DNA of 34,541 bases from Methanocella sp. PtaU1.Bin125. GTDB lineage: Archaea > Halobacteriota > Methanocellia > Methanocellales > Methanocellaceae. Each line of letters starts with the position of its first letter. Positions within the stretch are counted from its first letter, which is position 1. The notes under the pieces are model-generated. The model saw only the letters and a list, made by a program, of their open reading frames with translations, was not told where the DNA came from and made no database searches. The position numbers were made by a program, and so were the translations under genes. This document shows, piece by piece, positions 14,094-22,144 of the stretch. The stretch covers positions 1 to 34,541 of the forward strand of contig MVRA01000218.1 in NCBI GenBank assembly GCA_002067315.1. The letters are read 5' to 3'.

Positions 14094-15175
14094 CCGGTCA
14101 CCTTCCGCTTTTTACGGGCCAGCAGATAAATGAAGAACGGTGCGCCGATGACGGCCGTGACGATGCCCACCGGCATCTCGGTCGGCTGCATGACCATGCG
14201 GGCGAAGGTATCGGCCAGCGTGAGGAACATCGCGCCGGCCAGGAGCGACGCGGGGATGAGAACCCGATGGTCCGGCCCCAGGATAAGGCGCATCATATGG
14301 GGGATGATCAGGCCCACGAACCCGATGATGCCACTCACCGAGACCGCGGCCGCCGCCAGCAGCGACGACGCGACGAGCAGGACGGTCTTGACCTTCGCGA
14401 CGTCCGTGCCCAGGTGCGCCGCCGACTCTTCGCCGAGGAGCATGAGGTTCAGGTCGCGCGCGAACGCGTAGATGACTCCGGCGCCGACCAGCAGGAACGG
14501 CGCGAGGATAAGCACGTCCTCCCAGGACGCGTTCCACAGCGCCCCCATCACCCAGAAGACGATCTGGTTCAGCTTGTGCCCCGATACGTACATCAGGAAG
14601 TAGGTGACCGCGGAAAAAAACGCGGACACGGCTATGCCCGAGAGCAGCAGCGTCTCGACCGGGAACTTGTTATGGGTCCGGGCGATGTTAAACACGATGA
14701 ACGCCCCGAGCAGGGCCCCGGCGAAAGCCCCGCCGACGATCCCGTACGCGAGCAGGCCTGCGCTCACGCCGACGAGGATGACCAGCGACGCCCCCATGGC
14801 CGCGCCAGACGAGATGCCCAGGATATAGGGGTCGGCCATCGGGTTCTTAAAGATACCCTGCGCGGTCACTCCAGCCAGCCCCAGCGACGCGCCGACCAGC
14901 AGGCCCAGCAGCACCCGGGGCAGCCGGATCACCAGGACGATACTCTCGTCGCCCGGGCTCCAGGTCTTCGCGATCTGATCGCCGAGCACGGGCACTTTGG
15001 AGAGCAGGATGAGGACAACTTTATCCGGGCCGACGTTCGACGGGCCCGTAGAAATGGCGAAAACCGCCACCACGACAGCCAGTGCTAACAGCGCGAGCAA
15101 GATGAGCATCCACCGGAATGCCCGTCGCTCCGTGCCGCCGACAGGACGCAGAATGCCGCTTAACTGACGTACCAT
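14090..15175 (-). CDS. FecCD/BtuC-family ABC transporter permease
   Basis: 361 residues from ATG 15173-15175 (MVRQLSGILRP), preceded by GGTGG. A TTG at 15206-15208 is in frame but would lie inside the operator region. About ten membrane helices are present. Family motifs include RLPRVLLGLLVGASLGLAG, FKNPMADPYILGISSGAA, and GFVGLIIPHMMRL near the C-terminus, the coupling-helix region that docks with the ATPase. It pairs with the overlapping ATPase gene to import an iron-siderophore, haem or cobalamin-like chelate. Confidence 0.9.
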   Translation of the reverse strand: MVRQLSGILRPVGGTERRAFRWMLILLALLALAVVVAVFAISTGPSNVGPDKVVLILLSKVPVLGDQIAKTWSPGDESIVLVIRLPRVLLGLLVGASLGLAGVTAQGIFKNPMADPYILGISSGAAMGASLVILVGVSAGLLAYGIVGGAFAGALLGAFIVFNIARTHNKFPVETLLLSGIAVSAFFSAVTYFLMYVSGHKLNQIVFWVMGALWNASWEDVLILAPFLLVGAGVIYAFARDLNLMLLGEESAAHLGTDVAKVKTVLLVASSLLAAAAVSVSGIIGFVGLIIPHMMRLILGPDHRVLIPASLLAGAMFLTLADTFARMVMQPTEMPVGIVTAVIGAPFFIYLLARKKRKVTG

Positions 15176-15190
15176 TTTGCCACCGCAAGT

Positions 15191-15212
15191 AAAATTGAGT
15201 AATGTCAATTTT
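15191..15212. promoter_or_regulatory. inverted repeat at permease transcription start
   Basis: AAAATTGA (15191-15198) and TCAATTTT (15205-15212) are perfect 8-base arms with a six-base spacer. They lie between a minus-strand TATA-like CTATAAAG (about 15216-15223) and the permease ATG, where transcription should begin. This is a classic repressor position, possibly for a metal-responsive regulator. Confidence 0.45.
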
Positions 15213-15223
15213 TCTTTATAGAG

Positions 15224-15239
15224 ATAGGCGTTAACCTAT
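15224..15239. promoter_or_regulatory. second inverted repeat upstream of transporter promoter
   Basis: ATAGG-CGTTAA-CCTAT, just upstream of the transporter TATA box. It loosely resembles DtxR-type iron-regulator sites (AGG...CCT with an internal TTAA). It could also act on the divergent GNAT gene. Confidence 0.3.
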
Positions 15240-15300
15240 AAAAACCTGATCGCCGGGCAACCGTTTCATTTTTATAGAATCCAGCGGGCATATTACTGCG

Positions 15301-15780
15301 GTGAAGACGATACAGGTCACGATCAGACAGGAAAGCCCGGTAACCGCCGATGCCAGGGCGCTGATCACCGAGCTCGCGGCCTATCTCGACCCCCTCTACC
15401 CGAAATGGAACCAGTTCGGCCTGATGCCCGAAGAGCTCGCGAGAGAACAGGTCGCGTTCTTCGTCACCCGCGTCGACGGCGTCCCGGCCGGCTGCGGGGG
15501 CCTGAAGCTCTACGAGGGCTTCGGCGAGCTTAAACGCATGTACGTGCGGCCCCGGTTCCGCGGGATCGGCCTGGGCAAGCGGATGCTCGACCACCTGGAA
15601 GCATACGCGCTGCGACAGGGCACCACCTTGCTCCGCCTGGAAACCGGCGTCTACCAGCCCGAGGCTATGGGCCTGTACGAGCGGATGGGCTACCGGACGA
15701 TACCGCCGTTTCCGCCCTACACAGAGTGCTCGACGCAGCTTAGCCGGTTCTACGAGAAACGTCTCAGCCCTATGCCGTGA
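15301..15780 (+). CDS. GNAT-family N-acetyltransferase
   Basis: 159 residues, GTG start at 15301 with a TTTTTATAG TATA box about 25-30 bases upstream, so a very short leader. The acetyl-CoA-binding motif A is ELKRMYVRPRFRGIGLGKRML (R-x-x-G-x-G pattern), and the C-terminal YERMGY segment is typical of the fold. The acceptor substrate is not predictable. It is divergent from the chelate ABC transporter, so the 125-base gap could serve both. Confidence 0.85.
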   Translation: MKTIQVTIRQESPVTADARALITELAAYLDPLYPKWNQFGLMPEELAREQVAFFVTRVDGVPAGCGGLKLYEGFGELKRMYVRPRFRGIGLGKRMLDHLEAYALRQGTTLLRLETGVYQPEAMGLYERMGYRTIPPFPPYTECSTQLSRFYEKRLSPMP

Positions 15781-15797
15781 AGGCCGCCGGTTAGCTT

Positions 15798-15807
15798 TTT
15801 ATATAAG
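15798..15807 (+). promoter_or_regulatory. TATA box of tRNA-Leu
   Basis: TTTATATAAG, centred about 33 bases before the mature tRNA 5' end. Confidence 0.65.
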
Positions 15808-15835
15808 ATACCGGGAATAGATACATTCACAGGAC

Positions 15836-15920
15836 GCTGGGATAGCCAAGTCAGGTCAACGGCGGCAGACTCAAGATCTGCTCCTGCAGAGGTTCTCCGG
15901 TTCGAATCCGGATCCCAGCA
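15836..15920 (+). tRNA. tRNA-Leu (anticodon CAA)
   Basis: 85 bases fold as a class II tRNA. The acceptor arms are GCTGGGA and TCCCAGC with discriminator A. The anticodon stem GCAGA/TCTGC encloses the loop CTCAAGA (anticodon CAA, reads UUG). There is a long variable arm, and a T arm TCCGG-TTCGAAT-CCGGA. No intron and no encoded CCA. Confidence 0.93.
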
Positions 15921-15937
15921 TAAAAGTTTTCGGGGCT

Positions 15938-15965
15938 CCCGGGGGCTTTTTCAAAAGCCCCCTGG
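15938..15965. terminator. strong hairpin downstream of tRNA-Leu
   Basis: GGGGGCTTTT (15941-15950) pairs perfectly with AAAAGCCCCC (15953-15962), extended by CCC/GGG on the outside. No T-run follows on the plus strand. It lies between the tRNA and the convergent hemerythrin gene and could end either transcript or aid 3' processing. Confidence 0.45.
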
Positions 15966-16025
15966 GAAATGAAGATTCCGCTTACATGATATCTCCGGGC
16001 CAATGCCATCGTGTCACAGTACTGA

Positions 16026-16613
16026 TCACCTGCGGGCCCGTGGCATGAACCGCGCCTCGTACCCGTCGACAATCGCCTTATACCGCTCCCCGATCAGCCG
16101 GCTGTCGAAGTCGATGAACTCTTCGAGCATCTGCTCTTTTTCCTCCTTCGTAAAGTAGCCCATCGACGGGACGAAGAAGCCTTTGTCTTCTTTAGCGATA
16201 TGCCGCGGGTAGAACTCGATAATGGTATTCAGGGCCGATATGATGTCCGCCGGGGCGTTACGCTCCCCGATCAGGTAGCGCTCTTTCGCCCGCTCGATAT
16301 CCTCGACGGTCTCGCGCGCGAACTTGTGTTCCTTGATCAAGTCTTCCATCGTTTTTCGGATGCCGGGCTCCAGCGGCTTCGCGGATAGAGCGGAGAACAG
16401 TATTCGCTCCTCCTTGCCATGATGGCAGACGTCGGAAAACGTCCGCATGAAGTCCACGGCGTCGTCGACGAAGTCGGCGTCGACGCGGCCATATTTGCCG
16501 ATGCGGTCCAGCTCTGCGCGCATCAGCCCGAGCATCCGCTCGATCAGCCGGTGCTCGATCATCAGCATGCCGACGGGCAGCATGCGGCGTCGCTGCATGT
16601 CCGAGATTGCCAT
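16026..16613 (-). CDS. hemerythrin HHE-domain protein
   Basis: 195 residues, all-helical. Di-iron ligand candidates are H21 (IEHRLIERM), H64/H65 and E68 (CHHGKEE), H96 (EHKFARE), and H138 with E142 (YPRHIAKEDKGFF). These match the four-helix hemerythrin-like cation-binding fold used for oxygen binding, O2/NO sensing or iron handling. In a strict anaerobe an oxidative-stress or iron role is plausible. ATG with GGTGA upstream. It is convergent with the tRNA-Leu transcript. Confidence 0.88.
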   Translation of the reverse strand: MAISDMQRRRMLPVGMLMIEHRLIERMLGLMRAELDRIGKYGRVDADFVDDAVDFMRTFSDVCHHGKEERILFSALSAKPLEPGIRKTMEDLIKEHKFARETVEDIERAKERYLIGERNAPADIISALNTIIEFYPRHIAKEDKGFFVPSMGYFTKEEKEQMLEEFIDFDSRLIGERYKAIVDGYEARFMPRARR

Positions 16614-16811
16614 TGCCGGTCACCATACGCCCTTACGGGAGTACATCATAGCGTATGAGGGATGCGACAAAATAGAATATGCCGGTTTATCACGCCTTTC
16701 GACGGGCTCGCAGGCGCACGAGCGCTGACGACAGCCAGCCGGGCGATCGCACGTGATTATCGGGCATATGACAGTTACAGATATTACTTTCATCAAACAC
16801 CATGCAAGAAC

Positions 16812-16819
16812 TTATATAC
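16812..16819 (+). promoter_or_regulatory. TATA box of NucS-like/HRDC gene
   Basis: TTATATAC within a longer alternating AT tract (about 16811-16827); the expected start is near 16840. Confidence 0.5.
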
Positions 16820-16837
16820 ATATATATGCAAGTAAGT

Positions 16838-16882
16838 ATGATGCCTGAAAGATTCACTCTGGGCAGCGGAGACAGCCTATGA
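16838..16882 (+). CDS. possible 14-residue leader ORF overlapping next gene
   Basis: ATG-ATG-CCT... encodes MMPERFTLGSGDSL, and its TGA stop overlaps the next ATG as ATGA. The overlap and its position just after the likely transcription start suggest translational coupling. It may equally be chance in a short leader. Confidence 0.25.
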   Translation: MMPERFTLGSGDSL

Positions 16883-17688
16883 CAGACGAGTTCGTACAAA
16901 TGTTAAAAGAGATCCTCGATAAAGCCGGCGTCGAGATCAGCATGGAACAGCTGGAAGCCGGCCTGAACGCTATGGCGGACGACGCCCCGAAGGAAGACCC
17001 GTGGCTGGACGAAGCCTTCCGGAAGATCGAGGAGGAGCGGAAAGCGAAAGGCGCCGACGAGGAAGATCACAAGGGCATATCGATGCGGGACTGGGGCAAC
17101 GCCTACGTCGTATCGGGGCCCGCGACGGTGGAGTTCAACGGTCGGACCGTCAAAAAGTCCGAGGGCGAGGCCGTGCTGTTGCTCAAGCCTGATAACAGCA
17201 TTGTCATCCACGGCCTGCACGGGGTAAAGCCTCTCGGTTACCTGGCCCGGGCTGACGAGATCCGGTCCCGGGGGAGTAACAGGACGTTTACGGTAGAGGC
17301 GGCGGCAGGCAATGACCGGCTGACCGTCACGTTCCAGAAAATATGCGCCTTTGAAAGCCTGTTCAAAGAGTTGCCGCGAGAGCTAAGAAGGCCCCGGACG
17401 GATAAGCCTGCGAGCGCGAAGACTGCCGATAGGCCGGACGAGCTAAGCGAAGAGGAAAAAAGCCTCGAGACACGGCTGAAGAAGCTACGTATCGACCTGG
17501 CGCAGAGCAACGGTAGCTCGTACCTCCCGGCCGTCTTCGACAACCGGATGCTACACGCGCTGGTCAAACTGCGGCCGGCAACGAAGGACGAGCTTAAGAG
17601 GGTCCGGGGTTTCGGGGATAAGCGCATCGAGAAGTATGGCGGGCCCATCCTTCAGGCCATACGGGAAGCGAGTGCTGCCTCAGCTTAG
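16879..17688 (+). CDS. protein with NucS N-domain-like region and C-terminal HRDC domain
   Basis: 269 residues. Residues ~70-130 (GPATVEFNGRTV...LLLKPDNSIVIHGLHGVKPLGYL) resemble the N-terminal DNA-binding beta domain of NucS/EndoMS. Residues ~188-265 form an HRDC domain (EEKSLETRLKKLR, YLPAVFDNRML, RGFGDKRIEKYG), a nucleic-acid-binding helical module of RecQ helicases and RNase D. The NucS catalytic nuclease domain is not present, so this looks like a DNA-binding accessory protein rather than a nuclease. The N-terminal 60 residues are acidic and helical. Function is inferred only from domains. Confidence 0.7.
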   Translation: MTDEFVQMLKEILDKAGVEISMEQLEAGLNAMADDAPKEDPWLDEAFRKIEEERKAKGADEEDHKGISMRDWGNAYVVSGPATVEFNGRTVKKSEGEAVLLLKPDNSIVIHGLHGVKPLGYLARADEIRSRGSNRTFTVEAAAGNDRLTVTFQKICAFESLFKELPRELRRPRTDKPASAKTADRPDELSEEEKSLETRLKKLRIDLAQSNGSSYLPAVFDNRMLHALVKLRPATKDELKRVRGFGDKRIEKYGGPILQAIREASAASA

Positions 17689-17738
17689 CACTTCAGGATA
17701 CGCGATGCCCCGGACAGCGTTTCATCCGGCGGCTGCCG

Positions 17739-17930
17739 TCATAGCCGCCTGTTGCTGATGCTGACGACGTGGAACGCTTCCCCGCCGCAGGCACACCGGT
17801 TCGCTTCCGATTCCTTGCCGTCGCTAATGCAGTAAAAATCGCCTACGATCGGTATGATATGGGAGACCACCTCGATCGTCCGCTCCCGGTCACAGTCTTT
17901 ACACCTGACGCGTGCTTTCAACCCGCTCAT
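17739..17930 (-). CDS. small zinc-ribbon-like protein
   Basis: 63 residues with C10-x2-C13 and C46-x-C48 (RCACGG), plus C34 between them. Together these suggest one structural zinc site. No DNA-binding extension and no named family recognised. It lies 61 bases downstream of another small zinc protein on the same strand (17992-18222), likely co-transcribed. Confidence 0.6.
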   Translation of the reverse strand: MSGLKARVRCKDCDRERTIEVVSHIIPIVGDFYCISDGKESEANRCACGGEAFHVVSISNRRL

Positions 17931-17991
17931 GTCATTACCCGATCAGGATAACCGCCGATGGTATTTAACGATGCCGGACTCCGGACAGGCC

Positions 17992-18222
17992 TTACAGGTC
18001 GACCCGCTCTGCGTACAGTATCTTGTTCGTCAGAGGGTTCCTGTAATACCTGATGCCGACCAGACCGCCGCCACATTCCGGGCAAATGCGGCTGCTGATC
18101 AGCCGGAGATCTGTGACCACAGACTTGCAGTCCTCGCAGCACAGCTCTATCTGCCGGTTTGCGGTATCGTAGCCGGCCATGCTTACCAAATCGCTTTGAA
18201 TGACTATACCCCCGACCGGCAT
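17992..18222 (-). CDS. small zinc-ribbon protein
   Basis: 76 residues with two CxxC knuckles, C29-ED-C32 and C47-PE-C50, the spacing of a zinc ribbon, then a beta-rich tail (VGIRYYRNPLTNKILYAE). A strong TATA-like tract TTATAAATATATAAG (about 18244-18258) lies about 25 bases before the ATG, so the message is probably leaderless or nearly so. The internal Met15 is an alternative start. Function unknown. Confidence 0.6.
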   Translation of the reverse strand: MPVGGIVIQSDLVSMAGYDTANRQIELCCEDCKSVVTDLRLISSRICPECGGGLVGIRYYRNPLTNKILYAERVDL

Positions 18223-18421
18223 GCTCGATGAGGAACCGGTCGCTTATATATTTATAACCAGGGTATATTTATGTTTTTTCTGATGAATATTGAAAAAACA
18301 TACAAGAAATGCGGAAAGCCGGGTGATTGTGCTATCCATGTCCATGACCCTTCCATACGGAGAAAAACGATATAAAACGTTAAATGCCGGTATTTAATAT
18401 TCGTATCGGGGTTGAGTTGAA

Positions 18422-18616
18422 ATGCCAGTCTGCGACGCATGCGGGAGAGACCATTCGGACAGGTGCGAGCTGATCGATTTCGCCGGACAGCGGTTTAACG
18501 TCTGCGGCGAGTGCATACCGCCGGTCAAAGAGAACCCGGCGGATTTCCTGGCGGGAAAGAAGGGGACCGAGCCCGAGAGCACCACGTTCGACGTCTGCGG
18601 CCCGGAGAGAAAATAG
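18422..18616 (+). CDS. small Cys-rich zinc protein, copy A
   Basis: 64 residues: C4-x2-C7, H11, C15, C28-x2-C31, then FDVC near the end; a treble-clef or LIM-like zinc knuckle is likely. It is about 65-70% identical by eye to the gene at 18754, with the same start (MPVCDACGRDHSDRCE) and core (VKENPA.FLA). The upstream block (TAAAACGTTAAA at 18373, then GGGTTGA before the ATG) is also shared with copy B. Function unknown. Confidence 0.65.
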   Translation: MPVCDACGRDHSDRCELIDFAGQRFNVCGECIPPVKENPADFLAGKKGTEPESTTFDVCGPERK

Positions 18617-18753
18617 GAGAGAACATTTAGCGGCCGGGAGACAGGAGACATACGAGAGCCTGACATATCGATGCCAGGCTTTGATTTTTTATGTGAATAA
18701 ACGCCCTAAAACGTTTAACGCGGCGGGAAAAAGAGATATCAGGGTTGATTGAG

Positions 18754-18939
18754 ATGCCGGTTTGCGATGCTTGCGGGAGAGACCATTCGGACAGGTGCGA
18801 GACCATCGAGTTTTCGGGCGAAAAGTTCAAGGTGTGCGGCAACTGTATCCCGGCCGTGAAAGAGAACCCGGCCCGGTTTCTGGCTGACAGGAAGCATAAG
18901 CCGTCGGATAGCACGATATTCGACGTCTGCAGGGAATAA
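18754..18939 (+). CDS. small Cys-rich zinc protein, copy B
   Basis: 61 residues, paralogue of the 18422 gene with all metal-ligand positions conserved (CDAC, H, C, CGNC). The ATG at 18754 follows GGGTTGATTGAG. An in-frame TTG at 18745 would add three residues but is part of the shared leader. The duplicated promoter block TAAAACGTTTAA lies 47 bases upstream, nearly the same distance as in copy A, so the duplication included regulatory DNA. Confidence 0.65.
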   Translation: MPVCDACGRDHSDRCETIEFSGEKFKVCGNCIPAVKENPARFLADRKHKPSDSTIFDVCRE

Positions 18940-18948
18940 AAAGGGTTT

Positions 18949-18976
18949 CCCGGCACATATGGGTTCCTGTGCCGGG
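18949..18976. terminator. hairpin between convergent genes
   Basis: CCCGGCAC (18949-18956) pairs with GTGCCGGG (18969-18976). On the minus strand the hairpin is followed by AAACCCTTTTT, and on the plus strand by TTAGCTTTTATT, so it can terminate both the zinc-protein and HtpX transcripts. Confidence 0.6.
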
Positions 18977-18999
18977 GAGTTAGCTTTTATTATACGGCT

Positions 19000-19866
19000 T
19001 CAGTAGCCGCGGATTTCGGCTCTGACCTTCTCGAGGTTCGCGATGCGCTTCTCCATGGACGGGTGCGTAGAGAACAGCTCGAGGATGCCTGCGGCAGTCG
19101 GCGATATGCACAGCGCCTTCGCCGATTCCAGCGCGCGGGCGCTCTCGCCCGAGACCGGCCTTGCGGCGATCTTCTTCAGCGCGCTGATCAGCGCGTCCGG
19201 GTTGCGGGTCGTCAGGGCGGCGCCGCGGTCGGCGCCGTACTCCCGGTACCGCGAGACCGTGTTAATGAGGATCAGGCCGATGGTGTTCGAGAACAGGATG
19301 GACACGAACCAGGCGGCCATGGACGCGCCGAAGCTGTTCCGGTCGTCGCGGAGTATCATGGAGAACGCGAAGTATATCATGTAGCTGATGACCGACACCA
19401 GGAAGCTCACGAAGGTGATCACGAACATATCCCGGTTCTTGACGTGGGACATCTCGTGGGCCAGCACCGCCTGCAGCTCCTGCTCGTTCAGGCGGTTCAG
19501 CAGGCCTGACGTGACCGCGACGACCGAGTTCCGGTAGTTCCGGCCGGTGGCGAACGCGTTTGGCATATCGTTCCCGACGATGGCGACTTTCGGCTTGGGC
19601 AGCCCCATCTTGAGTGCGAGGTTCTCGATGATCATGTGCAGGCGCGGCGCCTCGTTCACGCTGACTACCCGGGCGCCCGTCGACCACAGGACGAGCCTGT
19701 CCGACAGGAAGTACTGCAGGAATACGAAGCCTCCCGAGAACAACAGGATCATGAACCAGTAGTCCGGGAAGAGCGCAAACAGCACGGTCATCGCCAGCGC
19801 GTACAACACGAGCAGCGTACCGTAGACCAGTATTTTCCGGATGGTGAATCCCCAGTCTATAGCCAT
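19000..19866 (-). CDS. htpX: M48-family membrane metalloprotease HtpX
   Basis: 288 residues from ATG 19864-19866 (MAIDWGFTIRKILVYG). The zinc site is H137-E-M-S-H141, with the third ligand likely E209 in YREYGADRGAA. Two hydrophobic helices occur near the N-terminus and two flank the middle segment (about 150-205), as in HtpX. It degrades misfolded membrane proteins at the cytoplasmic face; heat or membrane stress regulation is typical of the family. An upstream in-frame extension to 20061 has no homology and runs through the intergenic region. A TATA-like tract lies near 19905-19920. Confidence 0.92.
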   Translation of the reverse strand: MAIDWGFTIRKILVYGTLLVLYALAMTVLFALFPDYWFMILLFSGGFVFLQYFLSDRLVLWSTGARVVSVNEAPRLHMIIENLALKMGLPKPKVAIVGNDMPNAFATGRNYRNSVVAVTSGLLNRLNEQELQAVLAHEMSHVKNRDMFVITFVSFLVSVISYMIYFAFSMILRDDRNSFGASMAAWFVSILFSNTIGLILINTVSRYREYGADRGAALTTRNPDALISALKKIAARPVSGESARALESAKALCISPTAAGILELFSTHPSMEKRIANLEKVRAEIRGY

Positions 19867-19946
19867 AAGATCATCAACTCCTTGTGCGGTGATAGTATTA
19901 TAGTCACACCTATATACTTTTTGTTTAGGCGTAAAAAAGGCGGGTA

Positions 19947-21026
19947 TTACCGCTTCTTTTTGAGCGTGTCGTCCTGGGTATAATACCACATCCGCCACAC
20001 CCACAGGAAGGAAATCCCCGTGGCGATGATCGTAGAAATGATGAGGAACGGGATGTACCACCAGGCTTCAGACATGTCCCAGGGGACGCTGCTGACTACC
20101 GTGGCGATCGTGTTGGGCCACAGGAACGCGGTGCCGAACACGGTCAGGTAAGCGGTGACGATGGCGAACCGGTTGTTCATCGTCTGCAGCCGGTTGTTAT
20201 AGATGCTCTGCATCACCTCGAGGCCCGAAGCGAGCACGTTGGACATCTGCTCCGAGAGCTCGATGTGCCGGTCGATGTTGTCGGACAGGATGCCGATCCG
20301 GCCGAGCAGCTTCTCGTCGTCGGTGATCAGGTCGGCGTCGCCGTACCGCAGCGAGTCGATCACGTCCTTGCTCGCCCACAGGGCGTTCAGGTAGATGATC
20401 AGGACGTGCTTCATCTCGTAGATCTCGCGGGCGACGATCTTCTTATCCAGATCCTCGTCGATCAGCCGCTTGCTGATGTCGTCCCCGTGCTTCTCGATCT
20501 CCCGCAGGTACTCGAAGTTCCGGTCGTTATTCTCATCGAGGATGCGCTCGAGGATGAGGGTGAGACGGTCGGCCCGGTTGTCCGCCTTGGCTTTCTTTAA
20601 GAACGTCGGGGCGTACCGGGCGAACTTCATGATCCGGTTCACGTCGCCTTCGTGGATCGTCATCAGGAAGTTGTTTTTAATCAGGATGATGACAGGCCTC
20701 ACCTTAATCTCGAAGCCGGTGACGATGATCGCGGGCATCATGATGCCCAGCTCAGTGTCCGCGTCCTCATAAGAAGACAGAAAGCCCGACAGCAGCTTCT
20801 GTATGGGCAGCTGGGTAAAGCCGGCCATGGCGGCGACCTTTTCCAGGTCCTTGTCCATGTCGTTTATCGTGTAGTCGATCCATGCGACGCTGGCCGACTG
20901 AATGCAGGCGATGTGCTCCTCCAGCGACCGATCCACCTGCCTGTCGACCTGGCCGTCCGGCTTGAGCCAGACGCAAACGTTCGGCTGCTTTGTCGACTGG
21001 ACGGCCTTAGCGACCGTGTTATCCAT
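19947..21026 (-). CDS. CorA-like divalent-cation transporter, atypical signature
   Basis: 359 residues from ATG 21024-21026, preceded by GGGGTG; a GTG at 21033-21035 is in frame. It has a long soluble N-domain with helices (EDADTELGIMMPAIIVTG..., RLTLILERILDENNDRNFEYLREIEKHGD), then two C-terminal membrane helices and a positively charged tail (LKKKR), all as in CorA pentamers. The usual YGMNF/GMN selectivity loop is absent; the equivalent segment reads FGTAFLWPNTIATVV. Transport activity or ion choice may therefore differ from Mg2+. Fold assignment is good, substrate open. Confidence 0.82.
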   Translation of the reverse strand: MDNTVAKAVQSTKQPNVCVWLKPDGQVDRQVDRSLEEHIACIQSASVAWIDYTINDMDKDLEKVAAMAGFTQLPIQKLLSGFLSSYEDADTELGIMMPAIIVTGFEIKVRPVIILIKNNFLMTIHEGDVNRIMKFARYAPTFLKKAKADNRADRLTLILERILDENNDRNFEYLREIEKHGDDISKRLIDEDLDKKIVAREIYEMKHVLIIYLNALWASKDVIDSLRYGDADLITDDEKLLGRIGILSDNIDRHIELSEQMSNVLASGLEVMQSIYNNRLQTMNNRFAIVTAYLTVFGTAFLWPNTIATVVSSVPWDMSEAWWYIPFLIISTIIATGISFLWVWRMWYYTQDDTLKKKR

Positions 21027-21274
21027 ACCGAGCACCCCGCCCCTGATCGTTTTAATGATATCCCTTCTGGCCTTTAAACTATATTAGCTATGCGCTGATG
21101 CGCTGAAGACGTATATCCCGATACAAATCTATATTAATTAATAGATAATAGTATAGCCTGCTTGCGCATGCCATGAATAGAGAAAAACTTTATGGGATGA
21201 CGCGTTATCTGGCAGTCAGGATGAAATAACGCCGTTTCACGGTGATTCAGCCGTTTTATTACAATCCCCGAAGG

Positions 21275-22144
21275 ATGGATACACAATTGCACAGGATCGT
21301 CTCTAAGTCCCGGATCGCATCGTTCACCACGCAGCTTGTCGTCGAGGCCCCCGACGTGGCCCGAAAGGCGCGGGCCGGGCAGTTCGTCATCGTGCGCGCG
21401 GCCGAGCACGGCGAGCGCATACCGCTCACCATCGCCGACTACGACCGCGAGCGGGGCACCATCACCATGGTCATCCAGCCGGTCGGTCGGTCCACGGGCC
21501 TGATCTGTTCTATGTGCGAGAGCGACAGCCTGCTCGACGTGGCCGGGCCGCTGGGCAACCCTACCGAGCCGGTGGAGGGCGGGACGGTCGTGTGCATCGG
21601 GGGCGGCATCGGCATCGCCCCGATCTACCCGATCGCCCGGGAGATGAAAGCCCTGGGCAACAGGGTCATCACGATCATCGGGGCACGCAGTGCCGACTAC
21701 CTGTTCTGGGAGGACAAGCTCGGCGCGGTCAGCGACGAGGTGCATATCGCGACCGACGACGGCTCGAAGGGCATCAAGGGCTTCGTCACGATGCCGCTGC
21801 AGGACCTGCTGAAGTCCGGCGCCAGGATCGACCGCGTCATCGCCATCGGGCCGCTGATCATGATGAAGAACGTGGCCAATACGACCCGGCCGTTCGGCGT
21901 CAAAACGATCGTCAGCCTGAACACCGTCATGGTCGACGGGACGGGCATGTGCGGCTCCTGCCGCGTCTCCGTCGCCGGCCAGACGAAGTTTTCCTGCGTG
22001 GACGGCCCCGAGTTCGACGCCCACGACGTCAACTTCGACGAGCTGCTGGCCCGGGGGAGGATATATTCGCTCGAGGAAGGCGCGGCCCGGGAAGCCTACG
22101 AGCACATGAAGGACGGTGAGCCGCTGTGCCTGGCGAGAAAGTAG
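21275..22144 (+). CDS. NfnA / SudB-type FAD-NAD(P)-[2Fe-2S] reductase subunit
   Basis: 289 residues. FAD-binding beta domain (RIPLTIADYD), NAD-binding GGGIGIAPIYPIAREMK, and a C-terminal [2Fe-2S] cysteine cluster in GTGMCGSCRVSV...KFSCVDGPEFDAH. This matches dihydroorotate-dehydrogenase-electron-transfer-like subunits: NfnA of the bifurcating NADH:ferredoxin-NADP+ oxidoreductase and SudB of sulfide dehydrogenase. ATG 21275 gives the family's usual N-terminus; a GTG at 21242 would add 11 residues. It overlaps the NfnB/SudA gene by 19 bases, so the two subunits are made together. Confidence 0.9.
   Translation: MDTQLHRIVSKSRIASFTTQLVVEAPDVARKARAGQFVIVRAAEHGERIPLTIADYDRERGTITMVIQPVGRSTGLICSMCESDSLLDVAGPLGNPTEPVEGGTVVCIGGGIGIAPIYPIAREMKALGNRVITIIGARSADYLFWEDKLGAVSDEVHIATDDGSKGIKGFVTMPLQDLLKSGARIDRVIAIGPLIMMKNVANTTRPFGVKTIVSLNTVMVDGTGMCGSCRVSVAGQTKFSCVDGPEFDAHDVNFDELLARGRIYSLEEGAAREAYEHMKDGEPLCLARK

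Noticed and set aside
11958-14129. 723-codon plus-strand open frame
   Set aside because: It lies antisense to the TIM-barrel and ABC ATPase genes, whose motifs are unmistakable. Its His/Asp/Arg-rich composition is typical of a shadow frame in GC-rich DNA.
14069-15088. 339-codon plus-strand open frame
   Set aside because: Antisense to the FecCD permease; composition is that of a mirrored membrane-protein gene.
15851-16072. 73-codon minus-strand frame over tRNA-Leu
   Set aside because: It runs through the tRNA and its downstream hairpin, so it is not a credible gene.
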